Under the pieces are notes generated by a model that was not told the DNA's origin, did not search any database, and worked only from the letters and a program-made list of their open reading frames with translations. Positions 31,493 through 42,121 of a stretch of 64,000 bases of DNA are shown piece by piece. Position 1 is the stretch's first letter. Every line of letters starts with the position of its first letter. The translations under genes were made by a program, and so were the position numbers. Origin of the DNA: Micractinium sp. NFX-FRZ (lineage: Eukaryota > Chlorophyta > Trebouxiophyceae > Chlorellales > Chlorellaceae); NCBI GenBank assembly GCA_029339195.1, contig JAPTJF010000044.1, forward strand, positions 1 to 64,000. The letters run 5' to 3'.

Positions 31493-34400
31493 GTTCGGCT
31501 GCGCCGGGTGGGTGGCGGCGTGCGCGTGTGGAGGACTGTCAACAGCTCAGAAGCGTAGGTGTGAAGTGCAAACAGGCTAGGAGCGGGGCGGCTTGAGCTG
31601 AAATGAGGAATGGGGAACAGACTGATGACAAGTACCACACGCCACCTGCTGCTCGGTTTGCTTGGCGGGTCAGCCTGCAGGACCATCTACCGTGTCCGAC
31701 ACAGAAGCTGCTCTGAGCCTTGGGTTTCTCTTCCTTGTGGGACGTGTTACCTTATGAAATGCTCAATTCCACTTGTTGATGCGCACACACGGCTCAAACC
31801 CGACGGGCACAGGACGGGAAAAGCCCATAGTTTCTTCAAAAGGCTTTGTTGTGCCCGCCTCCCGGGCGTTGGGGAGGCGAGCAGGGCGCATTGGCTGGCC
31901 AATTGGAGTGAGGCCAGGTCATGGAGCGCACGGTACCGAAACCCAGGCGGCAGTGGTGGGGTGGTGGCGACATCGCTCCAGTACCAGCACCGGGCGCAAC
32001 CTGTGGGGATGCACCGCTGCACGCCGCTCCCGCAAGGTCACACTCCACAGGCGGAGCCCTGCTTGGGCACCGGCCCATGTCCGGTTGATCACCTGGCACA
32101 TGGCACAGTGTCCAGCGACAACGCGCGCAGCGCAGCCAGCACAGGAAGCCAGGCGCGCTCACTGGCGGCTGCCTGCGGCCCGCGCTTCGGCCGGCCGGCC
32201 AGCACGGCGGGGCAGTCGCCTTCTGCCTGGGGACAGCAAGAAGCATGCAGGTCAGCACCCACCTCAGCTCTTGTTTGGTGCCAAGGGCATCTCCCCAACA
32301 GAGACTCCTTGCCTCACTACTTCTGGCCCGCCCGCATGCGGCCGGCCTGCCGGCGCCTGAGGGGCACGTGCACCCACCGCCCCCCCGAGGGGCTGCCCTG
32401 CAGGGAACTGATCCCCCGGGCCGGCCCGATTGGCGCGGACACCGCAGGGCCCTCAGCCTGCGCCCCATCGCTGCGCAGTGTCTGCGGCGCCGCAATGGGT
32501 GACGTAAGGGCGCAGGGTGCGGGCTGAGACGGCGGGCAGTCCGTGCGCAGCCTGCAGCGCACACGGGCGGCCAACCGCCTCTGGCACCCAATCGGCGTGC
32601 GGCGTGCGGCGTGCCGCAGCGGCGCAAATACCAGGCCATGCCGATGTGTGGTCGAGGGACACAGCACCGTGTGGGGGCTGCAAGCAGGCCAGAGGGGCAC
32701 CAGCCTGCGGCATGTACAATCAGATGCGTGGATGTACTGATGGCTGCTGGCGAGCGGACACATGGCAAATGTGCCAGTACCGGTTGCTGTGAGTCCAGGA
32801 AAGGCTGAACATGTGACCCACTTGGTTGCCAACAGGACCCGAAGGGATGTGCGGGGAGGCATCAGACCGATGGCAGGCTAGAGGAGGGCAGGGACTGGAT
32901 TCCCATGGCCAGGAGTTACCACGGTACTTGAGGTGCTGCCAACAGTGCTACCTGCGATGCCCGCTCCCACGCGGGTTTCCCGAGCCTGGCGCACTATTCG
33001 CAATGCATTCGCTTCTTAATGTACCTTGAAGAGGAGAAACCCAAGAACAGCGCACGTTATGGCCAAAGTGAAACGAGGCGGCGGCCAGCCTGGAAGCGTC
33101 CGTTTCTTTGCACCTTTTGGCGATCTGCCTCCTCGAGTTTCAAGGGTGCGTTGGCGAACGGGCTAACGCAAACTGCCAGGGTCTTGGTGGAAGAGAGGCG
33201 GCGCAAGCACCGGCACCGCCCCTGGCGGTGGCGCCAGGGTCACTGCCGGCGGCTGGGCCAGGGCCCTCCTGCACAGGCCAGCCCGGGGCTGACTGCGCGT
33301 TAGGTGTGAACTAGTTGGGCGCGTGATGTTTAGCCAGCAGCGCGGTTACCATGGGGAGATGGCTGAGCACTGCCAGGCCTTCCGGGGGCACGGTGGTGGG
33401 TGCGGGGCGGCCGCGCACTGTGCAGCGGAGGCAGAGGCGGCTGGCTGGCAGGGGAGGCAAAGGTGAGGTGGCGGCAGTGGGCCCGCAGACACCCTCATCT
33501 CTCGTAAGGCCCTCAGTAAATCACTGCCGTAACTTAACTACTTCATGTCGAACAGCCTGTGGCCAGTGGGTTGCCCCGCCCCCGCGCATCGTACCGTGCA
33601 AGTAAACAGTGGTACCAGTAGGCAGCCAATCAGCTCAGTAGGCCGAGCTGACCAACCAGGCATAGAAAGGAGGGCCCATGGATTTACTTAAGATGTGAGT
33701 TCCTTGAGTGGGGTGGTGTCAAAGGACACCTGCTGCCCACACACCTTTGCCTGCTCGTCTCACTGTCCGGCCCGCCCCTGCTCCTCCTCCCCGGCATGAC
33801 GCCGCCCCTGTGCCCGCCAGCAGGCCATCCGCCCATCCCCGCACTCCCCAGCTCGACCACCCAGCCGCCCTGCCTCCTTGCCCTGCATCACTTGGTTGCT
33901 TCCCGGCATGCCACACCGCCCGCCCAGGCACCTGTTCCTCCCCCTCAGGGGCCCCGGCATGCCCCATCGCAACATTACCAAACATGCACCATGTTGACGC
34001 CATCTCAACCTAACGCAACATGCCTCATGTTGACATGAACCATGTTGAGCCATGTTGGGTTTTAACATGGCGCATGTCAACACTATGTTGTTCCATGTTA
34101 ACATCACCCCCATGTTACGACCATCTTGACATGCATGAGGAAATTTTGGGATGCTGTCTGCCCCCTCCCTGCGTCAACACGCCTGCTTTCCCACCTTGCC
34201 CCTGTGCTGCCACCAACTGCCCCCCGCAACTTGGGCGGTGCTCTCCTGCACTGACGCCCTCTCTTCCTCCTGCTTCAGGTCGTCATTTCATTGCTTCAAT
34301 TGCATTTGCATTGCAAAGGGAGAACACGATGGGTGTGAATGAACAGTTGACAGGGCAGGGCAGGCAGGGAAAAGCAGAGGAAGCGTGGCGCCTGTGGCAC

Positions 34401-35290
34401 GACACCGCGCAGCTGCACAACTGGGGGTAAGCTGGCGAGACTGAAAAGGGGGGATGGGTGGTAGCAAATGGGCACAAGGGGCAGAGGTGTTCAGAGAGTC
34501 ACGGTGTAGGCTGGGAAGTTGAGAAGGTGTAGCGCAATCGGGGTGGCGGGTGCCACAGGGCAACCGACATTGGGGCGGTGACTGAAAGCTAGCCAGGGCG
34601 ACGTCACCGGGGTGGCAGGCGCGGCCATATGAGGCATCAAGGTGGTAACAAAACGTGGGGCAGTGATCACTTTCCGAGAATGGGACACAAGACGCATGTC
34701 GTGTTGTAAGGGCAGCTCAGGAGAGGGCGCATGCTGCTTGGCAGCCAATGGCCCGCGCGTGCCAGGCTCAGGAGAAATAATGGATGGTTGGTGCGCGTGG
34801 CATGCCGTGGGGGCAGCCAGCGAGGGAAAAGCTTTTGTGGGCGCAGGAGCAGAGGGGGGGCAATCATGGCACGGCATGCTGGCAGGGCACGCCCGGCACG
34901 TGCGGTTTGAGTGCAGAGCGCATGCCGATGGCAGCCAGTGAGCAAGACAGGGCAAGGGCACGGTGGTTGCACCAGGCGCGGCAGTATGGAGGAGGGGCAC
35001 ATTCACTGTGGTGCCGCAAGCAGGGGTGGGGCGTCTAGGGTTGTGTTGGCAGAAGGGGCGAGGGACTCCCATCGGATGGGAGCACGCTAGTGAGGGAGTT
35101 GGCTGAATGGGAGCACGCTAGCGAGGGAGTCGGCTGGTGACGACGGTGGGGTGATGGGAGCGCAAGCACGAGGCTGGCAGGTGATGCTGGAGTATAACCT
35201 TTATTTTCTTCTTTTTTCCTTCAAAAAAAGGGCCGCCTGGGGCAGCAGCCTCAGCAGCTGGCACAGCCCATCAGTGAAGCGCAGCTGGGG
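31493..35290. other. Gene-poor spacer upstream of RWP-RK
   Basis: About 3.8 kb has no gene that can be supported. The first part should be the RWP-RK promoter. Between 31850 and 32560 a few minus-strand segments look protein-like, for example GRPKRGPQAAASERAW and DGAQAEGPAVSAPIGPARG. They do not join into a model and carry no recognised motif, so they may be relics. The stretch 32900-33700 shows no features. The 3' UTR of the next minus gene probably reaches about 35200, where T-rich sequence lies at 35205-35230. Confidence 0.4.
33982..34133. repeat. Cluster of CATGTTGA / TCAACATG inverted and direct units
   Basis: Over ten copies of CATGTT or its complement AACATG occur within 150 bases, in both orientations, often extended to CATGTTGAC and GTCAACATG. 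The segment is AT-rich relative to its neighbours. The alternating orientations give it strong hairpin potential. Confidence 0.75.
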
Positions 35291-36670
35291 TCAGCACAGC
35301 AGGCTGGCGAGAGCCGCCGGGCTGATGCCCGCTAGCTCAGCGCCTGCCAGGTCAGCCTCGCTCCACATCAGCTCCGCCAGGTCAGCACCCACCATTGGGG
35401 GCGCACCCCCCGCCTCCCAGGCAGGGCCAGGCGCGCCCCAGGGTCCTGCCGAGGCTGCAGCGCTGCCGGCGGGGCCTCCTGGGTAGAAGCCGCACGCAGC
35501 GGGCGGCGCGCTTGCACACAGCGGGATGCTGAGTGCTGCGGTGGCCTCTGGCGCCGCCGCCGGCAGCCCCCGGTGCGCCAGGGAGGCGTGGGTGGGCGCT
35601 GCTGGCAGCCTCGAGGGCAGGCTGCGTGGCAGCTTGGTGAGCGGCCCCTCCAGACCCCAGAGCAGCTCGAGGCTGCACTCCACAGCAGGCGCAGCGCGGT
35701 GAGAGGCGGGCGTGTGAGTGGGGCAGGCGCAGCGCGGTTGAGAGGCGGGCGTGTGGGTGGGGCGCGGGGTCAGGTCCCTGCCACGTAGGGCCCGAGTGCA
35801 CGGGCGAGCAGGCTGCACAGGCGTCAGCAAGCAGCCCTTTGTATCCACGACGTGTCCATGCTCACTCTGCCAGGCATGCGGGTGGGCAGGGCGGCGCGGC
35901 AGGCGCCTCTGGCAGCTCCCTCCAGCAGCGCCAGCTGCCCGCTGCCGCCGCCTGCTCGCGCCCCCGCTTCAGCCCCTGCGGCCCGCTGCCGCCCAAGGAG
36001 CCGCCGCTGCTGCTGGAGATGGTGCTCGCCAGGTGGACGCTTCCCGGGCTGCCCAGTGCAAACCAGGACGAGCAGGGCTGCGCGGCAGCGGGCAGCTGGG
36101 GCGCGGTGCCTGCCGGGCCGGCCGCTGCATGCCCCGCTGCCTCCCAAGCCTGCCGCTCCGCCAGGCGCCCCCAGCCAGACAGCCAGGCTGCCAGGCTGTC
36201 GCTGTCCTCCGCTGCCGTGGCAGGCTGCACACAGGCGGTGGGCAGGGAAGGCATGCTGCCTGGCCAAGAGGAGGCTCGCGGCAGCGGATAAGGGTGAGGG
36301 AGCGTCTGCGGCGGCTGCACCAGCTGTGATGGCTGCCGTTGCTGCTGCTGCTGCTGCTGGTGCTGCCGAGACAGGTGCATGGGTGGTGACTGCTGCTGCT
36401 GCTGCACCTGCTGCTGCCCCCTTGACGCGTGCATGTGCAGCGGTGACTGCTGCTGCTGCTGCTGGATTGGGTGCAAGCATGGCAGCGGCAGCACTACCGC
36501 TGGCGGGTGCGCCGCCGGTGGCGACACTGGGCCAACCGGCGGTTGGGCATTCCGTGGCGGAATCTGATCGCTCCACTGGAAGCTCCTACCTGCAGGATCG
36601 GCGCGCGCGAAGAAGCACAGCAGACAAGGACCCCTTTACGGTAAGGACATGTGAACCACGACCAGGCCAT
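35291..36670 (-). CDS. Gln-rich protein of unknown function (5' end tentative)
   Basis: I do not recognise the family. The last two exons are well supported: 36589-35866 and 35672-35291, joined in phase 2, with a stop at 35291-35293. The larger exon encodes Gln runs (HPIQQQQQQSP, QQVQQQQQSP, RQHQQQQQQQR), then SDSLAAWLSGWGRLAERQAWEA and a Ser/Gly-rich part. The last exon begins LELLWGLEGPLTKLPRSLPS and ends with DLAELMWSEADLAGAELAGISPAALASLL, which could be amphipathic. A first exon at 36670-36640 (MAWSWFTCPY) fits the phase but needs a 50-base intron, so the true start may lie elsewhere upstream. The style resembles the other Gln-rich gene in this window, and a transcriptional role is possible but unproven. 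Confidence 0.55.
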
Positions 36671-37654
36671 TTGTCCGTCCTTCACGCGCCAAGCATCGGC
36701 GTGCAGGCACGATTTATCCGATGCAACCGATGACGCTCGGGGCGGGTGGGAGGGCCGCCCACATGTGCTGGTTCCCCGCCGCTGCTTCTCTGCGCTGCTC
36801 ACCAGCCCAGCCCAGCTCCTCGGTAAGCTCCATTGTCGACCCTTGCTTCGCTGAGGGCGCGCTCAACAAGGGACCATATGCCCTAGGCGGGGTGCAGCGT
36901 TGGCGGGCAGCCTGGTGCCCGTGTAAGGCTACAGACGGCTACAGCATGTGGACACTATCGCAATGGCATCGCTAGCGCAAGGTTGGCAAGTCAGGAAGCA
37001 CATGTACGGGACTAGGCGTGCCAAACCGCCGGGCCACCATGGCCGGCCAGGGCAGAATTGACGGGGCTAGTTGGAGAGCCGGGGCAGCGTAACAGTCCCT
37101 AGGGCGACTGCTTGTGGAATAATCGAGACGGAGGGGCGAGGAAAGCCAGGTGGTCCCACCCAGCGGCAGCTCCAGGCGGTGCCGGTGGGCCCCTCCTCCA
37201 AAGGCGGCCGCCTGGTTAGAATTGCAGCCTTCCCGCTGCTTCATTGGTGAGCGCTTCGTGCCAGCATGTGTCAAAAATGCATGCTCACTCACCAGGGTTT
37301 CTCAACCCATGGAGGGAGTGCATGCCGTCGTGCAGCGGCAAACGCGCCGCACAGTACCAATTCTGCGGCGCGGCGGCCGTCCGCCACCTGCAGCATTTGT
37401 GATGGTAACGGGGCAGGTGGTAGCACTTCCGGCCCGCAGAGGTGCGCTGAACTGTTCACATCAATGGACATGTTCATCGATCGACCAGGACATGACTGCA
37501 GGGAAGGACATGCCCCCAATGTTTGAAAATAGGTATTCTGTACCCCGTTTGGTGCCGCCACCCTGGCTGAGAAGGGGCACTTGTTGCGCGCTCCCCAAAA
37601 GCTGCCCCTTCATGCACGGGGTGCTGCGCCAAGGTTTGACCGGGCCAAGGTCAC

Positions 37655-37790
37655 GACGTGGCAGTGCTGGACATCAAAGGGTCCTTGATGGCAAGGGACG
37701 GCACACCCTGGCTGTGCTACACCACGGACCCCAGCTGGCCGGCTGAGCAGGTGACCCGGCCCTGGCTGTACCGCCGGCAACAGCCGCAAA
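37655..37790 (+). pseudogene. Possible coding relic (VLDIKGSLMARDGT...)
   Basis: The plus-strand frame reads VAVLDIKGSLMARDG and then TPWLCYTTDPSWPAEQVTRPWLYRRQQ, a composition unlike random GC-rich translation. There is no supported start, splice partner or known domain. A fragment of a mobile element is one explanation. Confidence 0.25.
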
Positions 37791-38131
37791 GGTCACACCA
37801 TGGGTAAGAACGCCCCTGCAAGCTCCCTGGCAGGCGCCTTCTCTCCTCTAGAATAGTTTGCGGCCTGACCCAGATGACCTGTGTGCAGCCTTTGCTTGCT
37901 GGTTGGTTTCTGGCCGAGGTTCACCGCCAGCTGCTGCTACCCAGCGACCGGCAGCTGGGACAGCGTCCATGCTGTGTGATTCCGCAGTCTGCAAGCTGCA
38001 GGACAATGGCAGGGAATGTCAACGCCATTCTGTTTGGTGACGTGCGGTTGGTCATTGCCCCTGTGGGGACCGCCGCAGCTAGGCATGCCGCCGGCGTGCC
38101 GCTGTGCCGCCTGCTGCGCTGTGAATGCTGA

Positions 38132-38173
38132 CCGAACAGTGTTGGGAATGTGAGGGCCACCAACAGTGTTCGG
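38132..38173. repeat. Imperfect inverted repeat CCGAACAGTGTTGG / CCAACAGTGTTCGG
   Basis: Two 14-base arms are inverse complements apart from the central position, separated by about 15 bases. The structure could form a stem-loop about 270 bases upstream of the MYND ATG. Its function is unknown. Confidence 0.6.
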
Positions 38174-38440
38174 AACACCATGCACTTCTGGCATGCGTCT
38201 GTCCCGATAAGCCTCCCCCCTTTCTGCCAAAGTGCTCTAAATCGGGTGGGGCTGTTTGTGCTCCTCCGCGCCTCCCTTTGCGGCCCTCGCTTTGCACAGC
38301 GCGACCGAACGCAAATCGGCCGAAGTCGGCGCGCAAGACCCGCCTAGCGCCCTCTCTGGCCGCACCGCGCCGCTCCCAGGGCTGCACCCGCCGCCACTGC
38401 GGCCGCCGCCGCCGCCGGTGCTTGCTGCAGCCGGCGCACC

Positions 38441-41400
38441 ATGGGTTCCAGCCACGACCTTGTGCTGGAGCGGCTGCTCAAGGCGCACGACAAGCTGGCG
38501 CCGGAACAGCGTGACCCCGAGATGCTGTGGCAGATTGAGGGGCTGGAAACTCTGCTGACGGCTCGACACGAGCTGGCGGCGGCGGCGGCCGCGCTGGGCC
38601 CCGCGCCGCCGGCCGCCCCGCCGGGCAGGCGCCGCGCCTGGCCGAAGAGCCCGCAGCTGTTCAGGGGGCTGGTGATGCTTCTGAAGGTATTGTAAGGAGG
38701 GGAGTCACAGGCTGACAGGCGGCGAGGCATGGGGTGCAGGGAATTGACAAGCTGAGCTGGGTTGATCACGCACGCAATTGTACGCCCTCACACACCCAGC
38801 CCTCCCCCCCCTGCCCCACTGAAGGGCGCTGCCTGCATGGTGGATGGCGCCGGGCTGCTGGCCCTGGGACCGCAGCTCCTCAACCTCCTGCTCGAGTCGT
38901 GCCTCACTGTGAGTCTGTTTCCCGTTGGCTGAAAGGCTGGCAGGTGTTGGCGTCATTTGTGTCCGTTGTGGGATGGCCCAACGCCAGCTGCCTGGTCAGA
39001 AGCCTGCCGTGTGCATGCTTGCATGCCCTCACATGTCAGTAAAACATCCTATTGACTTTCATGTATAAGTTGTGGCATCAAAATCGTGTGTGTGTTTGAT
39101 GACTGAGGCCTCCAACTTGTTGCTGTTTATGATTGCAGCCGGTGGCCCAGTTGGATGCCCAGGGGACCTCCATGGCACTCTACCTGCCTGTCGGTGCGCT
39201 GCTGCCCCTCGGCCCACTCGCGTGCATGCGCCGCCTGCCTCGCACGTGCTGTGCCTCCTCGCCCCGCTGCTGCACATGCCTGCGCCTGCCCGTGCCATCA
39301 ATCGGCGTCCTCCTCCCTGCCCCTCGCGTCACCCGCTGCCTGCCCCACTCTAGCCCCTACAGCTGTTCACAGCTGTGCACATCTTCCTGGGTTTAGGGTT
39401 TCGGGTTTAAACCCCTAAGCCGTAAGGAGCGGATCCCACGTTGTGCCCCACCCTGCCTGCAGAGGGCGACGAGGCGGCTATGGGCAGCTGCCCCCCCCTG
39501 CAGCCGCTGGCCACCGGCGCTGTGCTGATGACGCAGAAAGAGAGCGAGGAAGATTCCGATCCCTTGCAGGTAGCACCCATGTCAGGGCGGCTGAGGGGTT
39601 GGTCGGGGCCGGCAGGCGCGCTCCTTGGCGCCTGTGCTGGTGGCACAGAAGCAGGGGGGGGGGGTGCCGAGGAGGCTGTTGCGCAGCAAGCAGCATTTGT
39701 GTTGTTGCTTGTCGTGTTGGTGTGTCCAATTGTTCCCAAGCGCTGCTGCTGGGTGCAGGCCCCTGCAGCTTTAGAGAATGCATATGTCTCATTTGTACAC
39801 CTGACCACCTTTCTTCTTCACCAGGTGGTTGAGAGTTCGGGCGGTTCACGACACACTGATCGATCAGGCACGATGGTGCTGCTGGTGCAAGCGAAGCCCG
39901 AATGTAACCTTCCTCTCGTGCCCGCCTCTGCACCTTCCCGCCCCCTGCACTACCTCACCGAGGCCATCTGCCTGCTCTGGCCCCCCACAGCCCCCGCCAC
40001 CATGGCCTGCGGCGCCCGCCTGGCACAGCGCGAGTGGGTGCCAGCATACCCGGCAGCGGCAGGGGAGCAGGGGGCGGAAGAGCAGACGGGGCAGCAATCG
40101 CAGCAGCAGAGGCAAGGGGCGGGGCAGCAAGCGGCAGCGCAGCAGGCGGAGCGCGGGGAGGTACCTGCCACCCGGCTGGCCCGCCAGGTGGCAGCTGACC
40201 TGGCGCTGCACTGCCCGGGCGTGGGGCTGGCAGACCTGCAGCGCTGGACGTGCACGCTGCGCCTCTTCGTGGATGCTGCCTGCCCAACCGCCCACTTCAC
40301 CCTGCAGCAGCACGTGCTGTGCGACTGCCAGCTGCTGCTGGACTGCAGCGCCCCAGCTTCCGGGCAGCTTCCGGGCAGCGGCAGCGCCCCCGCAGCCGCC
40401 CTGTGGGGCTGCCAGCTGGTGCTGCAGTCGGAGGGGTGGTGCCGCATGGTGGCGGGGCGGGCGGCCGCACTGGAGGCGCTGCTCCAGGCGGGCATTGCCG
40501 ACGCCGAGCGCCGCAAGTGTGAGTTGGGTTGGGTTGGGTGGGATGCCGCGCGCTGCGCTTGCGCTGGGGGACGCCATGATGCATTGTGTATGCCGGGCTG
40601 TTTCAGGCGGGCGCTGCGGATGTTGAGCGCCGCATGTGCGAGTGCTGGGCTGCGCTGTGCTGTCTCTGCCGTGCGCTGCGCTGCCGCAATGCCGCACCGC
40701 GGTTGCCGTGTCATGTCAAAGAGCAACGTGCACATATGTATGCATGATGAAGCCCTGCCCACGCCTGCCACTCGCCCTGCCGTCCTGCCCACGCCTGCCG
40801 ACCCGCCCTGCCCTCCTGGGGCCCCTGCACCTCACATGCAGGCCGCATGGTGGGCGCGCAGCAGTGCCTGCAGTACGCGTCCTGGGCGATCGACTATGCA
40901 GCCGGCAGGCAGATGGCGGCGCGGCACGGCCCCGCGGCGGTGCTCGCGCATCCCCCGTAGCTGCACGCCATGCCCTGCTGGCCCGCGTACGGGGGCTGTC
41001 TGCCGCCGTGCACCGCTTCCTGGGTGCGCTCAAGGCCGCTGGCTGGGCGAACCGGCAGCAGAGGGAGTTTCTTCAGGACTCGCTGCGGCAGCTGGATCAT
41101 GACATTGGGGTGGCCGCCCGGGGCGGCACGCTGACAGGTGACTGACGTTGGGCAGGCTGCAGGCTAGTCTAGGCTGGGGTTCATGTGCGTGCAGTGTGAG
41201 GGGGCGTGACATGAGAGGTGCGGCTCGCCTCAAATGTCACCGCACCGAGTTGCGATTGCACTTGCAGTGTGCCCGCTGTGTGCCGAGTGCCCGCTGCGTG
41301 CGGCCAGCGCCGACGCCTCGACTCACCAGCAGAGGCTGGAGCTGCCGCCTAGGTTGTTGGCCACGCCCTTTTTTGATACCTTGCTTCGCAACTTGTGGGC

Positions 41401-41815
41401 CCACTTGAGTGCAGCGAGCGCCCGCGCCTCGACCTACCAGCGGCTGGACCTGCCGCCGTGCTCCTGCTGCGGCGCCCACCCGCCTGTGCTGCGCAAGTGC
41501 AGCGACTGCAAAAGCGTAAGCCTTGGGCTGCCCACCTCGGCCTTTTGGGAGAGTGCAGGCCGGCCGCCGCGGTGCCAAACCCTAACCCTCCAGCTGCCGC
41601 CCACGCATGGCCGGCTGGCGTGCTGGCTCCCATGCCAGTGCCTGTCGCGTGGCCACCCCTCTGACTGCCTGTCTGTCCGCTGCCCTCCGCTTTCTTCCCT
41701 GGTTCAGGTGTCCTACTGCTCCCGCGACTGCCAGGCGAAGCACTGGAGGGAGGGGCACAAGGCGGAGTGCAGGCGGCTGGTGGCCGAGCGAGCAGCAGGG
41801 CAGCAGGATGTGTGA
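38441..41815 (+). CDS. MYND-type zinc-finger protein (apparent frameshift)
   Basis: Probable protein-interaction adaptor with a C-terminal MYND zinc finger; about 520 residues if the frameshift is bridged. Exons are 38441-38686, 38825-38908, 39139-39193, 39463-39569, 39825-40518, 40842-41137, 41268-41515 and 41708-41815. The N-terminus starts MGSSHDLVLERLLKAHDKLAP, followed by helical Leu-rich segments (GLLALGPQLLNLLLESCLT). The middle holds a Gln/Ala insertion (near 40090-40150) and Cys/Leu-rich sequence. The finger is CSCCGAHPPVLRKCSDCKS joined to VSYCSRDCQAKHWREGHKAEC, with all Cys/His ligands present. In exon 6 the frame RMVGAQQCLQYASWAIDYAAG runs into a TAG at 40958-40960, while ARHALLARVRGLSAAVHRFLGAL continues in another frame. 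So one base appears lost or gained near 40930-40960. Exon 7 contains a short internal duplication. The finger is certain, the target unknown. Confidence 0.82.
39391..39419. repeat. Telomere-like inverted motif GTTTAGGGTTTCGGG..TTTAAACCCCTAA
   Basis: TTTAGGGTTT followed by GGGTTTAAACCCCTAA lies in a MYND-gene intron (39194-39462). It resembles two opposed green-algal telomere units. Confidence 0.7.
41577..41592. repeat. Telomere-like AAACCCTAACCCTCC (telo-box)
   Basis: Two CCCTAA-type units lie in the last intron of the MYND gene, 60 bases past the splice donor. The motif matches the plant telo-box core AAACCCTAA. Confidence 0.75.
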
Positions 41816-42121
41816 CACAGACAGCCTGGGTGGCTTCCGGCTGCGTGTTGCCCATTGAGTCGTTAGATTTACAGCTTTCAATATTTAAGTTAGTTTAAAA
41901 TTAAGTCGAGTCAAGAGTTAAAGTTCAAGAGTTAAGGCAGCAAATATTTCAGGATGCCCACATAAATCACTCACACTCCAGGATGATTGATTGATCCACG
42001 GCAGAAAATTTTCCCAGCACGGGCCTCTCTCTCAGGCAAGCTTGGACGGCGCCGCCCACGCTTCCCGCCCACGCTGCCCGCACAGGTCCACTGACACTCT
42101 TACAGTGGCCGCCCTCCCTCC
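41816..42121. terminator. AT-rich convergent 3' region with TGTAA signals
   Basis: Just 306 bases separate the MYND stop codon from the stop of the CesA-like gene, so the two 3' UTRs meet or overlap. The segment 41860-41990 is strikingly AT-rich for this genome and has several GTTAAG/GAGTTAA units. TGTAA is read on the minus strand from 41871-41875 and 42100-42104, and is a candidate poly(A) signal for the minus gene. No plus-strand TGTAA was found for the MYND gene here. Confidence 0.55.

Larger units (their letters stand above)
36671..38440. promoter_or_regulatory. Divergent spacer upstream of the MYND gene
   Basis: It lies between the tentative start of the minus-strand Gln-rich gene and the ATG of the MYND gene. 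Most of it shows nothing recognisable. A plus-strand stretch near 37655-37790 reads like coding sequence (AVLDIKGSLMARDG.. LCYTTDPSWPAEQVTRPW) without start, stop context or partners and may be a transposon or gene relic. An imperfect inverted repeat lies at 38132-38173. Confidence 0.4.

Noticed and set aside
31836..32768. 310-codon minus-strand frame upstream of RWP-RK
   Set aside because: Parts look protein-like, but no start, splice chain or known domain could be assigned. It is kept only as a possible relic in the spacer note.
39441..41102. Unspliced 553-codon frame in the MYND locus taken as the whole gene
   Set aside because: Its first part is genuine exon sequence, but it reads through two introns and misses both the N-terminal exons and the MYND finger.
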